From Psychrosphaera algicola (lineage in GTDB: Bacteria; Pseudomonadota; Gammaproteobacteria; Enterobacterales; Alteromonadaceae), in the NCBI RefSeq assembly GCF_028401425.1, contig NZ_JAQOMS010000002.1:1116001-1180000 (forward strand): 64,000 bases of DNA, in the 5' to 3' direction. Made by a program: the position numbers and the translations under genes. The notes beneath the pieces were generated by a model that was given only the letters and a program-made list of their open reading frames with translations, searched no databases and was not told where the DNA came from. This document shows, piece by piece, positions 34,122 to 45,014 of this stretch (its first letter is position 1; every line of letters begins with the position of its first letter).

Positions 34122-36595
34122 TTAGAATGTTGTACCGACATTGAAGCTAAATACTTCATGCTCGTCTTCTTCGTATTCTTTTAACGGCTTAGACCAAGGT
34201 AAATACCATAGGTCCCATAGGTGAAAGCCACTGAATTGACACACCGGTAGACGCACGATAGCGACTAGGGTCTGAATAATCAACTAACTTTGCACGTTCA
34301 TTTGCCGATAAATCGTCATAGTAACCAAGATCAAACTCGGTATCCCATACATTACCAACATCAACAAATATTGATGTACGAACCGAATTTACGTATTCAT
34401 CAGATAAAAATGGTGTTGGTGTAATTAGCTCAATTCCACCAAATACAGATGCGTTACCACCAGTTGCACGGTACGTTGTCGACAAGACATCTTTTTCCGA
34501 ACCCGCAATTACACTTGTTGTGCCACCAAGTTGATTTGGTATTCCACCAGAAATTGTTTGAGGGCTTCTAACAATTCCTTTTGGTCCAATCGTATTACTT
34601 TCAAAACCACGTAAGTCGTTTGAACGTTGTTGCATATTTTCCCAAAATGGCAATGTCTGTTGATTACCATCAAGCGTTCCGTAACCATTACCGTAGTTCA
34701 TTTCTAATCGAGTTAAGAACGTCCACTTATGATCACGTGACAATGGGAAATAGAATTTCGAGTCAAAGTTAAACTTAAAGTACTCTACGTCAGAACCCGG
34801 AACCGTCACCTTAAAACCGTAATATTGACTTGAACCATTACTTGGGAATACGCCGCGGTTTAGTGTGCTACGACTCCAGCCAATTGACGCTTCGACCGAT
34901 TCAAATTTGAACTTGGCATCTGGGTTGTCAGGGTCAATGAACGAGCTCGCAAATCGACGGATCTGATCGTATGGCTGCAACGCTGATATCTCAATATCTT
35001 TATACGCCATACCGACACTAACACGGTTATTTTCCATAACCGGCCAACTTAATGTTGGACCGACGGTGATTGTTTTACGCGAATACGTTACTAGATTAAC
35101 TTTTGACGCATCATAATTACTGTAAGAGATTTGGCCACCAAGACTTACGCCATCATCCGTAAAGTAATTATCGGTATAGTTTAGAGCAATTGTTTGCTGC
35201 GCTTTCCAAGTGTTAAGTGAAATACCAACCGAGTTACCTGTACCTAAAAAGTTTTCTTGCTGTACCGACGCATTAAATGCAAGCCCAGTATAATCACCAT
35301 AAGAAACACCTGCTTGGAATGAACCTGACGGTTGTTCTTTAATGGTAAATTGAACGTTTACCGCATCGTCACGGCTCTAGGATTTCTTTGACTTCGAACT
35401 CAACCGTTTCAATGTATTTTAAACGTTGAATAAGGTTTTTAGATAATTCCAATAACTCATTAGATAATGTTGCACCTTCAAACTGGCGTATCTCACGGCG
35501 CAAAACTTCATCTGACGTATTAAAGTTACCTATGAACGAAACACGCTGAACATAAACACGTTTACCTGGGTCAACCGAGATAGTTAAAGCAACTTCGTTT
35601 TTCTCTTCATCAAGCTGAGGAATCGTCTTAACCTGTGCATTTGCATAACCAAAGCGAGCGAGGTATTTAGTGATCATTTCTTCAGTGTAAGTAACAACTT
35701 CACCGTTATAATGCTCATTGATTCTAATTGGTACGAGTCTCTTAAGAAACTCTTCTTGTCCCAACAAGTCGCCGATAAATTCAAAACCAGTCACCGTAAA
35801 CGGTTCACCTTCAGTCACGTTAAGTGTGATGTAAACCGATTCTTTATCTGGTGCGACTGAAACTTGAGTCGATTCAATATTAAACTTTAAATAACCAAAT
35901 TCTAAATAGTAGTCACGTATTGTTTCAATATCGCCCTGCAGTGCTTGCTTTTGATAACGGTCATTATCTAAAAACTGCCACCAAGCCAGGTTTTGCTTTG
36001 ATTCAATCTTAAGTAACAATTCCTCGTCTTCAAAAACCTCATTACCAACAATGTTAATTTGACGAATTTCAGCTGCGTCGCCTTCTTCGAACTCAAACTT
36101 TAGCTTTACGCGATTTCGAGGTAAGTAAGTGACACTCGCATTTACCGTAGCATTGTATTTACCAACACTATGATAGAAGTCGGTAAGTGCCGACTCAATG
36201 TTCGTTAAGATAGTTTTATCGAGGGATTCGCCAACTCGTATATTAGAGTCGTCTAAACTGCCTTGTAACTGCTCGTCTTTAATATCACTGTTACCATCAA
36301 ATTCAATAACGCTGATGGTAGGTCTTTCCGTCACCTTATAAATTATTGTGTTGCCATCACGGTACACTTCAATATTTGCAAAATGGCCAGACGCGTATAA
36401 GCGTTTAATCGATTGCGCTACATAAAACTCAGTTATTTCGTCACCTGCGGAAAACGGCACATGCGTCAGTGCGGCACCAAGTGCGACACGTTGCAAACCA
36501 TTAACTTGAATGTCTTCAATAACAAATCGTTGTTCGTCTGCAATAGAAAAGCAACTAAGAGAAATTAAGAGAATACTAACTACGATATGTTTCAT
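34122..36595 (-). CDS. bamA: Outer membrane protein assembly factor BamA (frameshifts)
   Basis: About 825 residues. A signal peptide (IVVSILLISLSCFSIA) is followed by five POTRA repeats (first: FVIEDIQVNGLQRVALG) up to about residue 425, then the Omp85 barrel with the family's late motif region SIQWLSPMGPMVFTL. The corrected C-terminus is KPLKEYEEDEHEVFSFNVGTTF split over two frames, ending in Phe as outer membrane proteins do. It inserts beta-barrel proteins into the outer membrane. Breaks lie near 35378 and near 34185. The stop therefore moves to 34122. Confidence 0.95.
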
Positions 36596-36644
36596 TATTA
36601 TTTTTGTTCCAATACAACTACTACAGGCAAGATATAATCAGCCA

Positions 36645-37988
36645 CTACAATCTGCCGAAATCATTCATAATGGCGATACCCATTATCATTAATAATGCAA
36701 AAGCACCGATCCTAAAACCGATTTCTTGCACCCTTTCAGAGACAGGTTTACCTCTAATTAGTTCAATTAAAAAATACATTAAGTGCCCGCCATCCAATAT
36801 TGGCAGTGGTAATAGATTGACTACACCAAGATTGACACTTATCAAAGCTAAAAAACTGACAAAGTAAACAATTCCGCTCTGAGCACTGATACCAGCGCCC
36901 TGTGCGATTGAAATAGGACCACTTAGGTTATCTAATCCAATAACGCCTGTTATTAACTTGCCGATTGTCTGGAAACTCATGGTGATTAATTCATAAGTTT
37001 TAACAACTGCTTTTTGTACGGCGGGCAAAATACCATATTGATGATTAAATACATAGTCTTTTGGCCAATTCTCAAACTTAGGTGCGATGCCAAGGTAGCC
37101 ATTGCTGAAACCCTCTGCGGTCGGTTTGTTAGTTGGCCGGATAGTCAAGGTTATACGTTCTTCACCTCGTTGCACCAAAAGCACTAATTCCTTTTCTGCG
37201 GATTCACTTATGATCCCGGTGGCCTGTTTCCAAGTGGTTAATGGAACATTATCCAAAACCAACATAGTATCGCCAACTTTAAGCCCGCCTAAGTCGGCCG
37301 CAGATTCAGCAACAACATGACCTAACTCAAGCGTTGGTTCTGGCCGAAATGGCTCGATACCAAGCCCACTGAGCAACTGCCCGTCCGAAACGGTCCAGCC
37401 TATCGTATTTAGTGTTGCTGTTGTTTCAAAGTTGCCACGACTTACTGTGAGGTTCACCGTGTCGTTACCAATATGATTGATTAATGCATAGCTCGCCGCT
37501 TCCCAATCTCCAACTGACTGATCTTCAACTTTGATGATTAAATCATTGGCATATAAACCCGCATGTTGCGCGGGTGAGTCCGCGATAACGTTACCTATGA
37601 CAGGTTTTACCGCCGGTACCCCCATTAAAAACATGACAAATAACGCAAATATCGCGAATATAAAATTCATCATTGGGCCTGCAGCAACGATTGCAATTCT
37701 TTGTTTGACGGATTTTTGATCAAAGCTAAATGGTTTGTCTGCCTCTGCAACGTCGTCAACACGACCGTCTAACATTCTTACATAGCCACCTAATGGGATT
37801 AGACCGATAACATATTCAGTACCGGTTTTCCCGTGCCAACTGTAAATTGGTTTACCAAAACCCACCGCAAAACGAATAACTTTTACCTTGTTTTTTCTGG
37901 CAACCCAAAAGTGGCCATATTCATGTACAAATACTAAAATACCTAGGGCGACTACAAAGCTCAGTAGGTTCCAAATAAAATCAATCAT
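36645..37988 (-). CDS. rseP: Site-2 metalloprotease RseP
   Basis: A 447-residue, unbroken RseP. The zinc-binding HEYGH lies near residues 22-26 in the first helix, two PDZ domains (about 115-290) sit in the periplasm, and the third zinc ligand is in NLLPLPILDGGHLMYF near the C-terminus. It cleaves the anti-sigma factor RseA within the membrane in the envelope stress response and clears signal peptides. It overlaps the dxr stop by four bases, so the two are translationally coupled. Confidence 0.96.
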   Translation of the reverse strand: MIDFIWNLLSFVVALGILVFVHEYGHFWVARKNKVKVIRFAVGFGKPIYSWHGKTGTEYVIGLIPLGGYVRMLDGRVDDVAEADKPFSFDQKSVKQRIAIVAAGPMMNFIFAIFALFVMFLMGVPAVKPVIGNVIADSPAQHAGLYANDLIIKVEDQSVGDWEAASYALINHIGNDTVNLTVSRGNFETTATLNTIGWTVSDGQLLSGLGIEPFRPEPTLELGHVVAESAADLGGLKVGDTMLVLDNVPLTTWKQATGIISESAEKELVLLVQRGEERITLTIRPTNKPTAEGFSNGYLGIAPKFENWPKDYVFNHQYGILPAVQKAVVKTYELITMSFQTIGKLITGVIGLDNLSGPISIAQGAGISAQSGIVYFVSFLALISVNLGVVNLLPLPILDGGHLMYFLIELIRGKPVSERVQEIGFRIGAFALLMIMGIAIMNDFGRL

Positions 37989-39171
37989 AACAATGGCTCC
38001 AACACTGCTGTGGCAGCATATTTTCGACTCATTGTATCTAGCGCTAATATATCGTCTAAACTCGCTACAGACTCACCAGCAAGCTTATTTAGTACACCTT
38101 CATTTATTGTTGCGATTTGATTAAATCCTATTTGACGAGATAAAAACGCGGCGACAGAAACTTCATTGGCAGCATTCAGTATCGTTGTTGCTGCTTGTCC
38201 ACATTTAGATGCTTCTAATGCTAATGCTAAATTTGGAAAACGGTTTAAGTCAGGCGCTTGGAACGAAAAATCTGCAAGTTGGGTAAAGTCGAGTGGTGTT
38301 ACCCCGGAGTCAATTCGATTTGGAAAAGCCAACGTATGAGCAATCGGTGTGCGCATATCAGGTTGTCCCATTTGCGCAATTACCGAGCCGTCATTGTAAC
38401 TCACCATCGAATGAATAATAGATTGAGGATGGATAATGACATCAATTTGTTCAAAACTAGCATTAAACAGCAAACGTGCCTCGATAAACTCAAGACCTTT
38501 GTTCATCATTGTGGCGGAGTCCACAGAGATTTTAGCGCCCATATCCCAATTAGGATGGGCCACTGCCATTTCTGGGGTAATCGCTTCAAATTCATTTAGT
38601 GGTTTAGTTAAAAAGGTCCACCAGACCCCGTCAATAAAATTTTGTGAACACCGGAGTCTGTTAACTTCCCGCCTTTTTGAACTGCGGCAGGTAACGCTTG
38701 AAAAATGGCATTATGTTCACTGTCGACCGGCAATAAAGTTGCGCCACTTTTACGAACTTCATCTAAGAATAATTCGCCGCTCATGACTAAGGCTTCTTTA
38801 TTTGCCAACAATATTCGTTTGCCCGACTTAGCGGCGGCCATTGTAGGCTCTAAACCTGCGCCACCAACAATAGCGGCCATAACAGTATCAACGTCAGTAC
38901 AAGCTGCAATTTCTACTAAGGCTTCTTTACCACTGAGCACTTTTACCGAGCTTGGTACTAATGCTTTAAGCGCGCAAGCCGCAGCTTCTTCTACCATTAC
39001 TGCAATTTGAGGTTTGTGTTCTAAACAAATCTTAGCCATTGCTTTAACATTGGTATTGCCGCTAACAGCATATAGGTTAAATTTATCTGGATGACGACAT
39101 ATAACATCGAGTGTCGAAAGCCCTATTGAGCCGGTTGCTCCAAGGATTGTTAGATTCTGCATTGTCGCCAA
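37985..39171 (-). CDS. dxr: 1-deoxy-D-xylulose 5-phosphate reductoisomerase (one frameshift)
   Basis: About 396 residues. The NADPH-binding motif LTILGATGSIGLSTLDV opens the protein; LANKEALVMSGE and PVDSEHNAIFQ, and then MAVAHPNWDMGAKISVDSA in the downstream fragment, are the catalytic-domain signatures. It converts DXP to MEP in isoprenoid synthesis. The frame breaks near 38608; a sixth T restores GGPFLTKPLNEFEAITPE. It starts one base after the cdsA stop and ends overlapping rseP. Confidence 0.96.
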
Positions 39172-40041
39172 TTAATTAAGATAAAAATGACTGAAAAATA
39201 CCAAAAACACAGGCATTGCAGCGGTTAACGAATCGATACGGTCCAATAATCCACCGTGTCCGGGAAGAATATTGCCACTGTCTTTCATGCCAGCGTCACG
39301 CTTCAACATGCTTTCACTCAAGTCGCCAAATGCAGAAATGACACCAATGGCTACGCAGGATAAGATCAGTACAAACCAGCTATCCATCGAAGTTTCTGAA
39401 TTCCACAATACGTAAACGGTTAGTAAAACAACAGCAGCCATTCCACCCAAAAAGCCTTCAATCGTTTTTCCAGGACTTACCCGTGGCATAAGTTTGTGAC
39501 TGCCAAAACGACGTCCCGCAAAATAAGCGCCTATATCTGCGGCCCATACAATACCAAAAACAAATAAAGCGAGCCAAGCGCCTTTATCGACATCTAACTC
39601 ATAATGCCATTGACGTATGGTTAATAATGCAAGCCAAGCCGGTATAACGGTTAAATAACCAAATACGGCCTTAACAATAGGTTGATGTTGCCAAACGCGA
39701 TTCCCACGTGGGTAAATCAAAACTAATACTGAGCTGACAAACCACCAGCAACAGGCGCATAACATAAGTAAGTAGTTTTGTTCGGTCAGTTGACCTGTAA
39801 TGGTCCACAGGTCTTGCTCTAGGTAACCTAAATAGAGTGCCAGTCCAAGAGCGACTGATCCGCCAGCATAAAGCAATTGATTAACAGCGGATTTTATCTC
39901 GGCTAATTTACTCCATTCGTAGGCTGCATAACCAAATACCCCTAAAGATAACCAAGTAAACCAGTCTGATGGCAGATTAAATAACGCTAACAGTAATAAC
40001 GCACCCAGTATCAAGGCTGTAATAATTCGTTGTTTTAACAA
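39172..40041 (-). CDS. cdsA: Phosphatidate cytidylyltransferase
   Basis: A 289-residue, unbroken CdsA with about eight membrane helices. The signature region at the C-terminal side reads SAFGDLSESMLKRDAGMKDSG and then PGHGGLLDRIDSL (about 225-265). It makes CDP-diacylglycerol from phosphatidic acid and CTP. It lies between uppS and dxr with minimal spacing. Confidence 0.96.
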   Translation of the reverse strand: MLKQRIITALILGALLLLALFNLPSDWFTWLSLGVFGYAAYEWSKLAEIKSAVNQLLYAGGSVALGLALYLGYLEQDLWTITGQLTEQNYLLMLCACCWWFVSSVLVLIYPRGNRVWQHQPIVKAVFGYLTVIPAWLALLTIRQWHYELDVDKGAWLALFVFGIVWAADIGAYFAGRRFGSHKLMPRVSPGKTIEGFLGGMAAVVLLTVYVLWNSETSMDSWFVLILSCVAIGVISAFGDLSESMLKRDAGMKDSGNILPGHGGLLDRIDSLTAAMPVFLVFFSHFYLN

Positions 40042-40076
40042 ACTTAAATCCTATTTTTATTATAATTTTAAGTGCA

Positions 40077-40846
40077 CTAGCGTTTAACTTGCTCGCCGGT
40101 CAACCCAAATCGTCGTTCTGTTCCGGCAAAAGCTTCAACAGCTTGAGCAAATGCTAATGCGTTAAATGCTGGCCAATAAAGTGGCGTAAAATGCAATTCT
40201 GCGTAGGCTACTTGCCATAGTAAAAAGTTACTGATCCGAGTCTCTCCCCCGTTCTGATCAATAAATCTAAATCAGGTTGTTCAGCAAATTGCGTATGTGA
40301 GTCAAATAATGCTTCATCAATGTCAGCACTTTCCAACTCGCCACGTTTAACTTTATCCGCAAGTGACTTTGCTGCTTCAACAATGTCCCAACGGCCGCCG
40401 TAATTCGCAGCAACATTTAAGGTTAACCCTGTATTGTTACCCGTTAGTTCGTGAGCCGAGGCCACTTTCTTTTGAATTCCTGCACTAAATGCCGTGATAT
40501 CGCCTACGATTTTTAACTTCACGTTATTTTTGTGTAAATTCTTTATTTCTTTTGTGAGTACCAACATAAATAGGTCCATTAACCCAGAAACTTCTTCCTC
40601 TGGTCGTTTCCAGTTCTCACTTGAAAACGCAAATAATGTAAGTGACTTGATCCCAACCTGACGCGCAAACTTCACCGCAGCACGAACCGAGTCAACACCT
40701 TTCTTATGGCCGTATACTCTTGGCATTCCTTTTTGTTGCGCCCATCGACCATTGCCGTCCATTATAATCCCAACATGCTGTGGAATAGAATCGGCGTAAT
40801 GCTCTAATACGTCAGCGACAACGTCTACTTTTGCCATTATTTTCAC
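40077..40846 (-). CDS. uppS: Undecaprenyl diphosphate synthase (one frameshift)
   Basis: About 256 residues. The catalytic region HVGIIMDGNGRWAQQ (about 24-38) and FAFSSENWKRP are typical cis-prenyltransferase motifs. In the given frame the C-terminus derails at RTGERLG. One more G in the G5 run at about 40240 restores RTGGETRISNFLLWQVAYAE and moves the stop to 40077. It makes the lipid carrier for peptidoglycan and O-antigen. The start could also be the ATG at 40837. Confidence 0.95.
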
Positions 40847-40858
40847 CTAAAAATAATA

Positions 40859-40889
40859 AAACGCCGAGTGGTAAAACTACACGGCGTTT
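40859..40889 (-). terminator. Hairpin between frr and uppS
   Basis: On the minus strand ACGCCG pairs with CGGCGT, with further partial pairing within a 19-base loop, followed by TTTATTATT. It is a candidate weak terminator or attenuator between frr and uppS, 26 bases after the frr stop. Confidence 0.55.
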
Positions 40890-40914
40890 ATAACTAATCA
40901 CCACCAATGAGCGA

Positions 40915-41472
40915 TTAAATTTCCATCAATTCTTTTTCTTTTTTGTCAAACATCGCATCGATAATTTTCATCTTAGCGTCTGTTAACTTTTGAATTTCGT
41001 CTTCAGCTTGGCGAGCTTCGTCTTCAGATATTTCTTTATCTTTTAACAACGATTTAAAATCACCATTTGCATCACGGCGAATATTTCGCACTGCAATTCG
41101 ACCACTTTCAACTTCGCCTTTTACCACTTTAACTAAGTCACGACGACGCTCTTCGGTTAATGCTGGTAATGGAATACGGATAACCGTACCTGCTGACATT
41201 GGATTTAAACCAAGGTCTGACATCATAATTGCTTTTTCAACAGCTTGTGTCAGTGACTTATCAAATACAGTCAATGCTAACGTACGTGAATCTTCAATCG
41301 AAACGTTGGCTAATTGGTTAAGTGGGGTATCCGCACCGTAATAAGACACTTGAATGCCATCTAAAAGGCTCGGATGAGCACGTCCAGTACGAATTTTATT
41401 TAATTGAGTTTGAAGAGCATCGATGCTCTTGTCCATACGCACAGCTGCGTCTTTTTGAATTTCATTTAACAC
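40915..41472 (-). CDS. frr: Ribosome recycling factor
   Basis: A 185-residue, unbroken RRF. It has the long three-helix bundle sequence (MDKSIDALQTQLNKIRTGRA at about 13-32, LVKVVKGEVESGRIAVRNIRRD in the second half) and the beta/alpha domain between. It splits post-termination ribosomes with EF-G. It follows pyrH by 22 bases. Confidence 0.97.
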   Translation of the reverse strand: MLNEIQKDAAVRMDKSIDALQTQLNKIRTGRAHPSLLDGIQVSYYGADTPLNQLANVSIEDSRTLALTVFDKSLTQAVEKAIMMSDLGLNPMSAGTVIRIPLPALTEERRRDLVKVVKGEVESGRIAVRNIRRDANGDFKSLLKDKEISEDEARQAEDEIQKLTDAKMKIIDAMFDKKEKELMEI

Positions 41473-41494
41473 GTTAAAATTCCTTTAAAAATTT

Positions 41495-42225
41495 ATAAAC
41501 TTTCAATCTTGTTATTAGATACGATTGTACCTTCTTGCTCACCTGTCACAACACGTTTTAAAGCGCCAGTGCTTATTCATATTAAATACACAGATAGGCA
41601 TATTATGGTCACGGGCCAACGTAAATGCAGCTAGATCCATAACTTTTAATTCTTTTTCAATAACTTCTTGATAATCCAATGCAGGGTACAATACCGCATC
41701 TGGGTTTTTCATTGGGTCGTCAGAGTATACACCATCAACTTTAGTTGCTTTTAACACAACGTCGGCTTCTATTTCAATTCCGCGTAAACATGCGGCTGAG
41801 TCGGTTGTAAAAAATGGATTGCCAGTACCTGCAGAGAATATAACAACGCGACCGCTTTTTAATAAGCTAATGCCCTCAGCCCAAGAATAATCGTCACAAA
41901 CACCTTTAAGTGGAATCGCCGACATTAAACGTGCGTTTACATGTGCTCTATGCAAGGCATCACGCATTGCTAAACCATTCATCACAGTAGCAAGCATCCC
42001 CATGTGATCACCGACAACGCGATTCATTCCAGCTTCTGCAAGTGGTGCACCACGGAAAATATTACCTCCGCCTAAAACCACACCAACTTGGACATCCTTT
42101 TCTACTAACTCTTTTATTTCCTGCGCCATACGGTCCAAGACTTTAGGGTCAATTCCAAACCCTTCTTCGCCCATAAGGGCCTCACCGCTTAATTTTAAAA
42201 GAATGCGTCGATAAACTGGCTTCAT
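41495..42225 (-). CDS. pyrH: UMP kinase (one frameshift near the end)
   Basis: About 243 residues. The start MKPVYRRILLKLSGEAL is followed by GVVLGGGNIFRG, AGTGNPFFTTDSAACLR and the UMP-binding ATKVDGVYSDDP. It phosphorylates UMP to UDP. Near 41570 the frame derails at NMNKHWRF; the expected NKPGALKRVVTGEQEGTIV resumes in the next frame, and the extra base lies in a predicted CCTGG. The corrected stop is at 41495. I prefer the ATG at 42225, behind GGAG, over the upstream in-frame start at 42264. In most gammaproteobacteria tsf precedes it directly, but here a 5.3 kb island intervenes. Confidence 0.95.
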
Positions 42226-42419
42226 GTTTTGAAGGCTCCCGTAGATTGAAATTATGAGGTGCAAATTGCCGCGTATTCTAGGGGATTTTTACGGTTATAG
42301 CAAAGCAAAAGTGATTGTTAGAAACAAAGTTTTAGTCACAAAAATGGCGAAAAATATATTTGCCGTCAAAAAAATAATGCTAATGTGAATTTGAATATTT
42401 ATATAAAGGAAGACTATCA

Positions 42420-42923
42420 ATGAAGTTAAAACAATACGTGCTTGCTATTTCTACAACCGTGGCTTTGTCTTTTTCTGCTTCTACACTAGCTGATGATACT
42501 GTTGATCAGGCTGCCAAAGCAGTAAAAAATGCATGGACAGACTGTGGGATCGGAGCCTTAATTTTTAAAGACATGCCTGTAGCGGCCGCTGTTTCTAACA
42601 TTATTTGGGATTTAGGTACGACTGCCCTTATCTCTATGGCTGCGTCACCAGAGCAATGTAAAGGCATTAATGTTGCGTCTGCTGTATTCATTAATGAGTC
42701 GATTGAGCAAATCGAAACAGACATCAGTAAAGGTGAAGGCCGTCATGCAACAGCCATGTTGTCACTTATGGGTTGCGATGTTGCAAACCATGCTAAAGTA
42801 ACCGCGGCTATTCGCAACGATATTGCGACTGATGAATCATTTGCTGAATTAGCGTCTACAGCTAAAGCTCAAGCAATGTATTTAAAAACAAGTCAACATG
42901 TAGCAGCGTGTACTGTTAGCTAA
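42420..42923 (+). CDS. Secreted DUF3015-like protein
   Basis: A 167-residue protein with a clear signal peptide (YVLAISTTVALSFSASTLA, cleavage about residue 24). The mature part begins with a DCGIGALIF segment and contains cysteines at about 41, 80, 117 and 164, consistent with DUF3015, a family of small periplasmic or outer-membrane-associated proteins of unknown function. A GGAAG ribosome binding site lies ten bases upstream of the ATG. It has its own terminator and is the first gene of the plus-strand island between pyrH and tsf. Confidence 0.7.
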   Translation: MKLKQYVLAISTTVALSFSASTLADDTVDQAAKAVKNAWTDCGIGALIFKDMPVAAAVSNIIWDLGTTALISMAASPEQCKGINVASAVFINESIEQIETDISKGEGRHATAMLSLMGCDVANHAKVTAAIRNDIATDESFAELASTAKAQAMYLKTSQHVAACTVS

Positions 42924-42943
42924 TTTTTTCTTTTATGCGAGAT

Positions 42944-42968
42944 AAAGCCTGCCTGTGCAGGCTTTTTA
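42944..42968 (+). terminator. Rho-independent terminator after DUF3015 gene
   Basis: AAAGCCTGC and GCAGGCTTT pair around a short loop, followed by T5. It lies 20 bases past the stop and just before the start of the next gene, so the DUF4105 gene must have its own start or depend on read-through. Confidence 0.85.
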
Positions 42969-42972
42969 ATTT

Positions 42973-44867
42973 ATGAGATTTATTCTATTTTTATTCTTTT
43001 TTCTTTGTATTCAAGCTTTTGCTTCCCTATCCCCAAATCAAATACGGAAATAAGTGCTAGGCCAAGCGAGGAAATACAATCGCTTGCTAATGATCCGTTT
43101 TGGATCGGTTTACTACGATACAAAAATAACGATGGCCTATTTCAAAGTGAAGTGACTTCTGATTCCTATTTTTTGAGTGACAATGGAAAAACTGACAGCA
43201 GTGCTGAATTACTCGCTAACATTAAACTGCTATTTTCCACTCCTACAGACAACAATCATCCCAGTTGTCGCTTTCCGGCTCGCTTTAGTTGGCTCTCCAA
43301 GCAACTTAATTTAAACACTACTCAATATAACTTAAACCACTGTGAAGACTTTAATCAATGGGCTAAATTGCCTAGTCTTAAATCCGCTAGCCTAGTATAT
43401 GCTTCTGGGTACTTGGGTAACCCGGCATCTTTTTGGGCACTTATTACTAAAATTCAACTATCAATCAAACTCAACTGGCAGTAACTTATTACTTGACCAC
43501 AGTGTTAATTTTGGTGCTGCAATCCCCCTGAAGACGGTGCACTGACGTACGTATTTAAAGGTTTTTTCGGTGGTTATTTTGCCGCATTTAAAGAAGATAG
43601 CTTTTTCCGTCATCATAAAATGTATGCCGAACAAGAATCCAGAGACCTCTGGGACTATCAGTTGGCGCTTTCTAATACTCAACTTCAAATGTTGATCATG
43701 CACGTATGGGAACTTCGTAGACAAAAATTTGATTATTACTATTTGAACGACAATTGCGCGTCTCGTATTGCAGAATTAATTAGCATAATTACCGATAGAA
43801 AATTAATCGATGACGAGTTTTATTGGGCCCAACCAATAAATGTTTTTAAAGCGATTGCAACACCAAGTAACAACTTAATTGCTTCAATCGATAAACATCA
43901 ATCCAAATTCTCTAGTTTTCTGTCGAACTATCAACACCTAACTGCCACTGAAAAGGAAGTGGTTGTTAAATTAAATAGCCAATGGCGTACCAACTCACTT
44001 TTAAATAACACAGACAATAGTCATAACGCTTACACAAGTTTGAGCCTTGCTGAAAAGGTTAATGTTATTAATACATTAATTGAGTTTTTAAATTATCAAC
44101 ATCAGCTCGGGAAAACCGATAATTCCTTTAGAAAGAAATTGTTAAAAGAGCGGCTCTTATTGCCTACCGGTGGCAACTTCAAGCCTACAAAAATTGAAAC
44201 CGCTCCGCATTTAGGCCAACAACCTAGCATGACGCAAATCACCGTTCGTCATTCATCTAGCGGCCAATTAGCAACTAAAATTAGGATGCGAGCGACCTAT
44301 TATGACTTACTCTCTAATGATATTGGACGTCTAGCCAACTCCTCATTGCAAATGGGTGACTTAGAATTTTTGGTGTCTGATGAAGGGGTTCGACTAGAGC
44401 GTTTTGACATAACCAATATACTCACGTTACAACCGGCACAAACAGATCTAAACGAGACATCTAATCTAGCGTGGAAAATTCGGCTTGGGTTTGAATCCAA
44501 TCAACAAAAATGCTTTGAATGTATTAATGTGACGACAGAGCTTGGGCTAGGTAAAGCCTATGCTTTTGGAGGTGGGACGGTCTACGGGATGCCTGAGTTA
44601 AAACTGCAAACGTCAACTTCTTACCTTCGCCCTATTTCTGCAAGTTTAACGCTAGGTTACCTTTGGGACTTTAATTCGTATTGGAAAAGTCATATTGAAT
44701 TAAATCAGCCCATAATTGGACTTGCTGATACCTCTTATGACAACGTCCCTACACTTAAGTGGCAAAACAGATTTGGTTTAGGGATTGATTATGACGTGCG
44801 ACTCAGCATTGAACGCCGCCCCTTCGAAAATTCAATAGACTTAAGCTATTCATATTATTGGCAATAA
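42973..44867 (+). CDS. DUF4105 family envelope protein (three frameshifts)
   Basis: About 632 residues after joining. A signal peptide starts at the ATG at 42973 (FILFLFFFLCIQAFA). The catalytic-looking part holds FGHLLLKFN (repaired) and YYLNDNCASRIAELI, the histidine and cysteine region conserved in DUF4105, and the C-terminal third is predicted beta-rich and may form a barrel. To my recollection DUF4105 proteins of Bacteroidota have been linked to N-acylation of lipoproteins; I cannot verify this here. Breaks near 43030, 43435 (T5) and 43525 (C5). It lies upstream of four lipoprotein genes, which makes a lipoprotein-related role attractive but unproven. Confidence 0.75.
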
Positions 44868-45014
44868 TATTAAGAAATTTATTTTATTCGGTAGAAAACA
44901 AATTAATGAACCTTTTAATTTTACGTCTGTCATAAAGTAAGAAATCACACGGACTGGTACTTCTTAACATTTTTTACTGACCATTTCGTGCCACAATGTC
45001 AAAGGATTACATTT

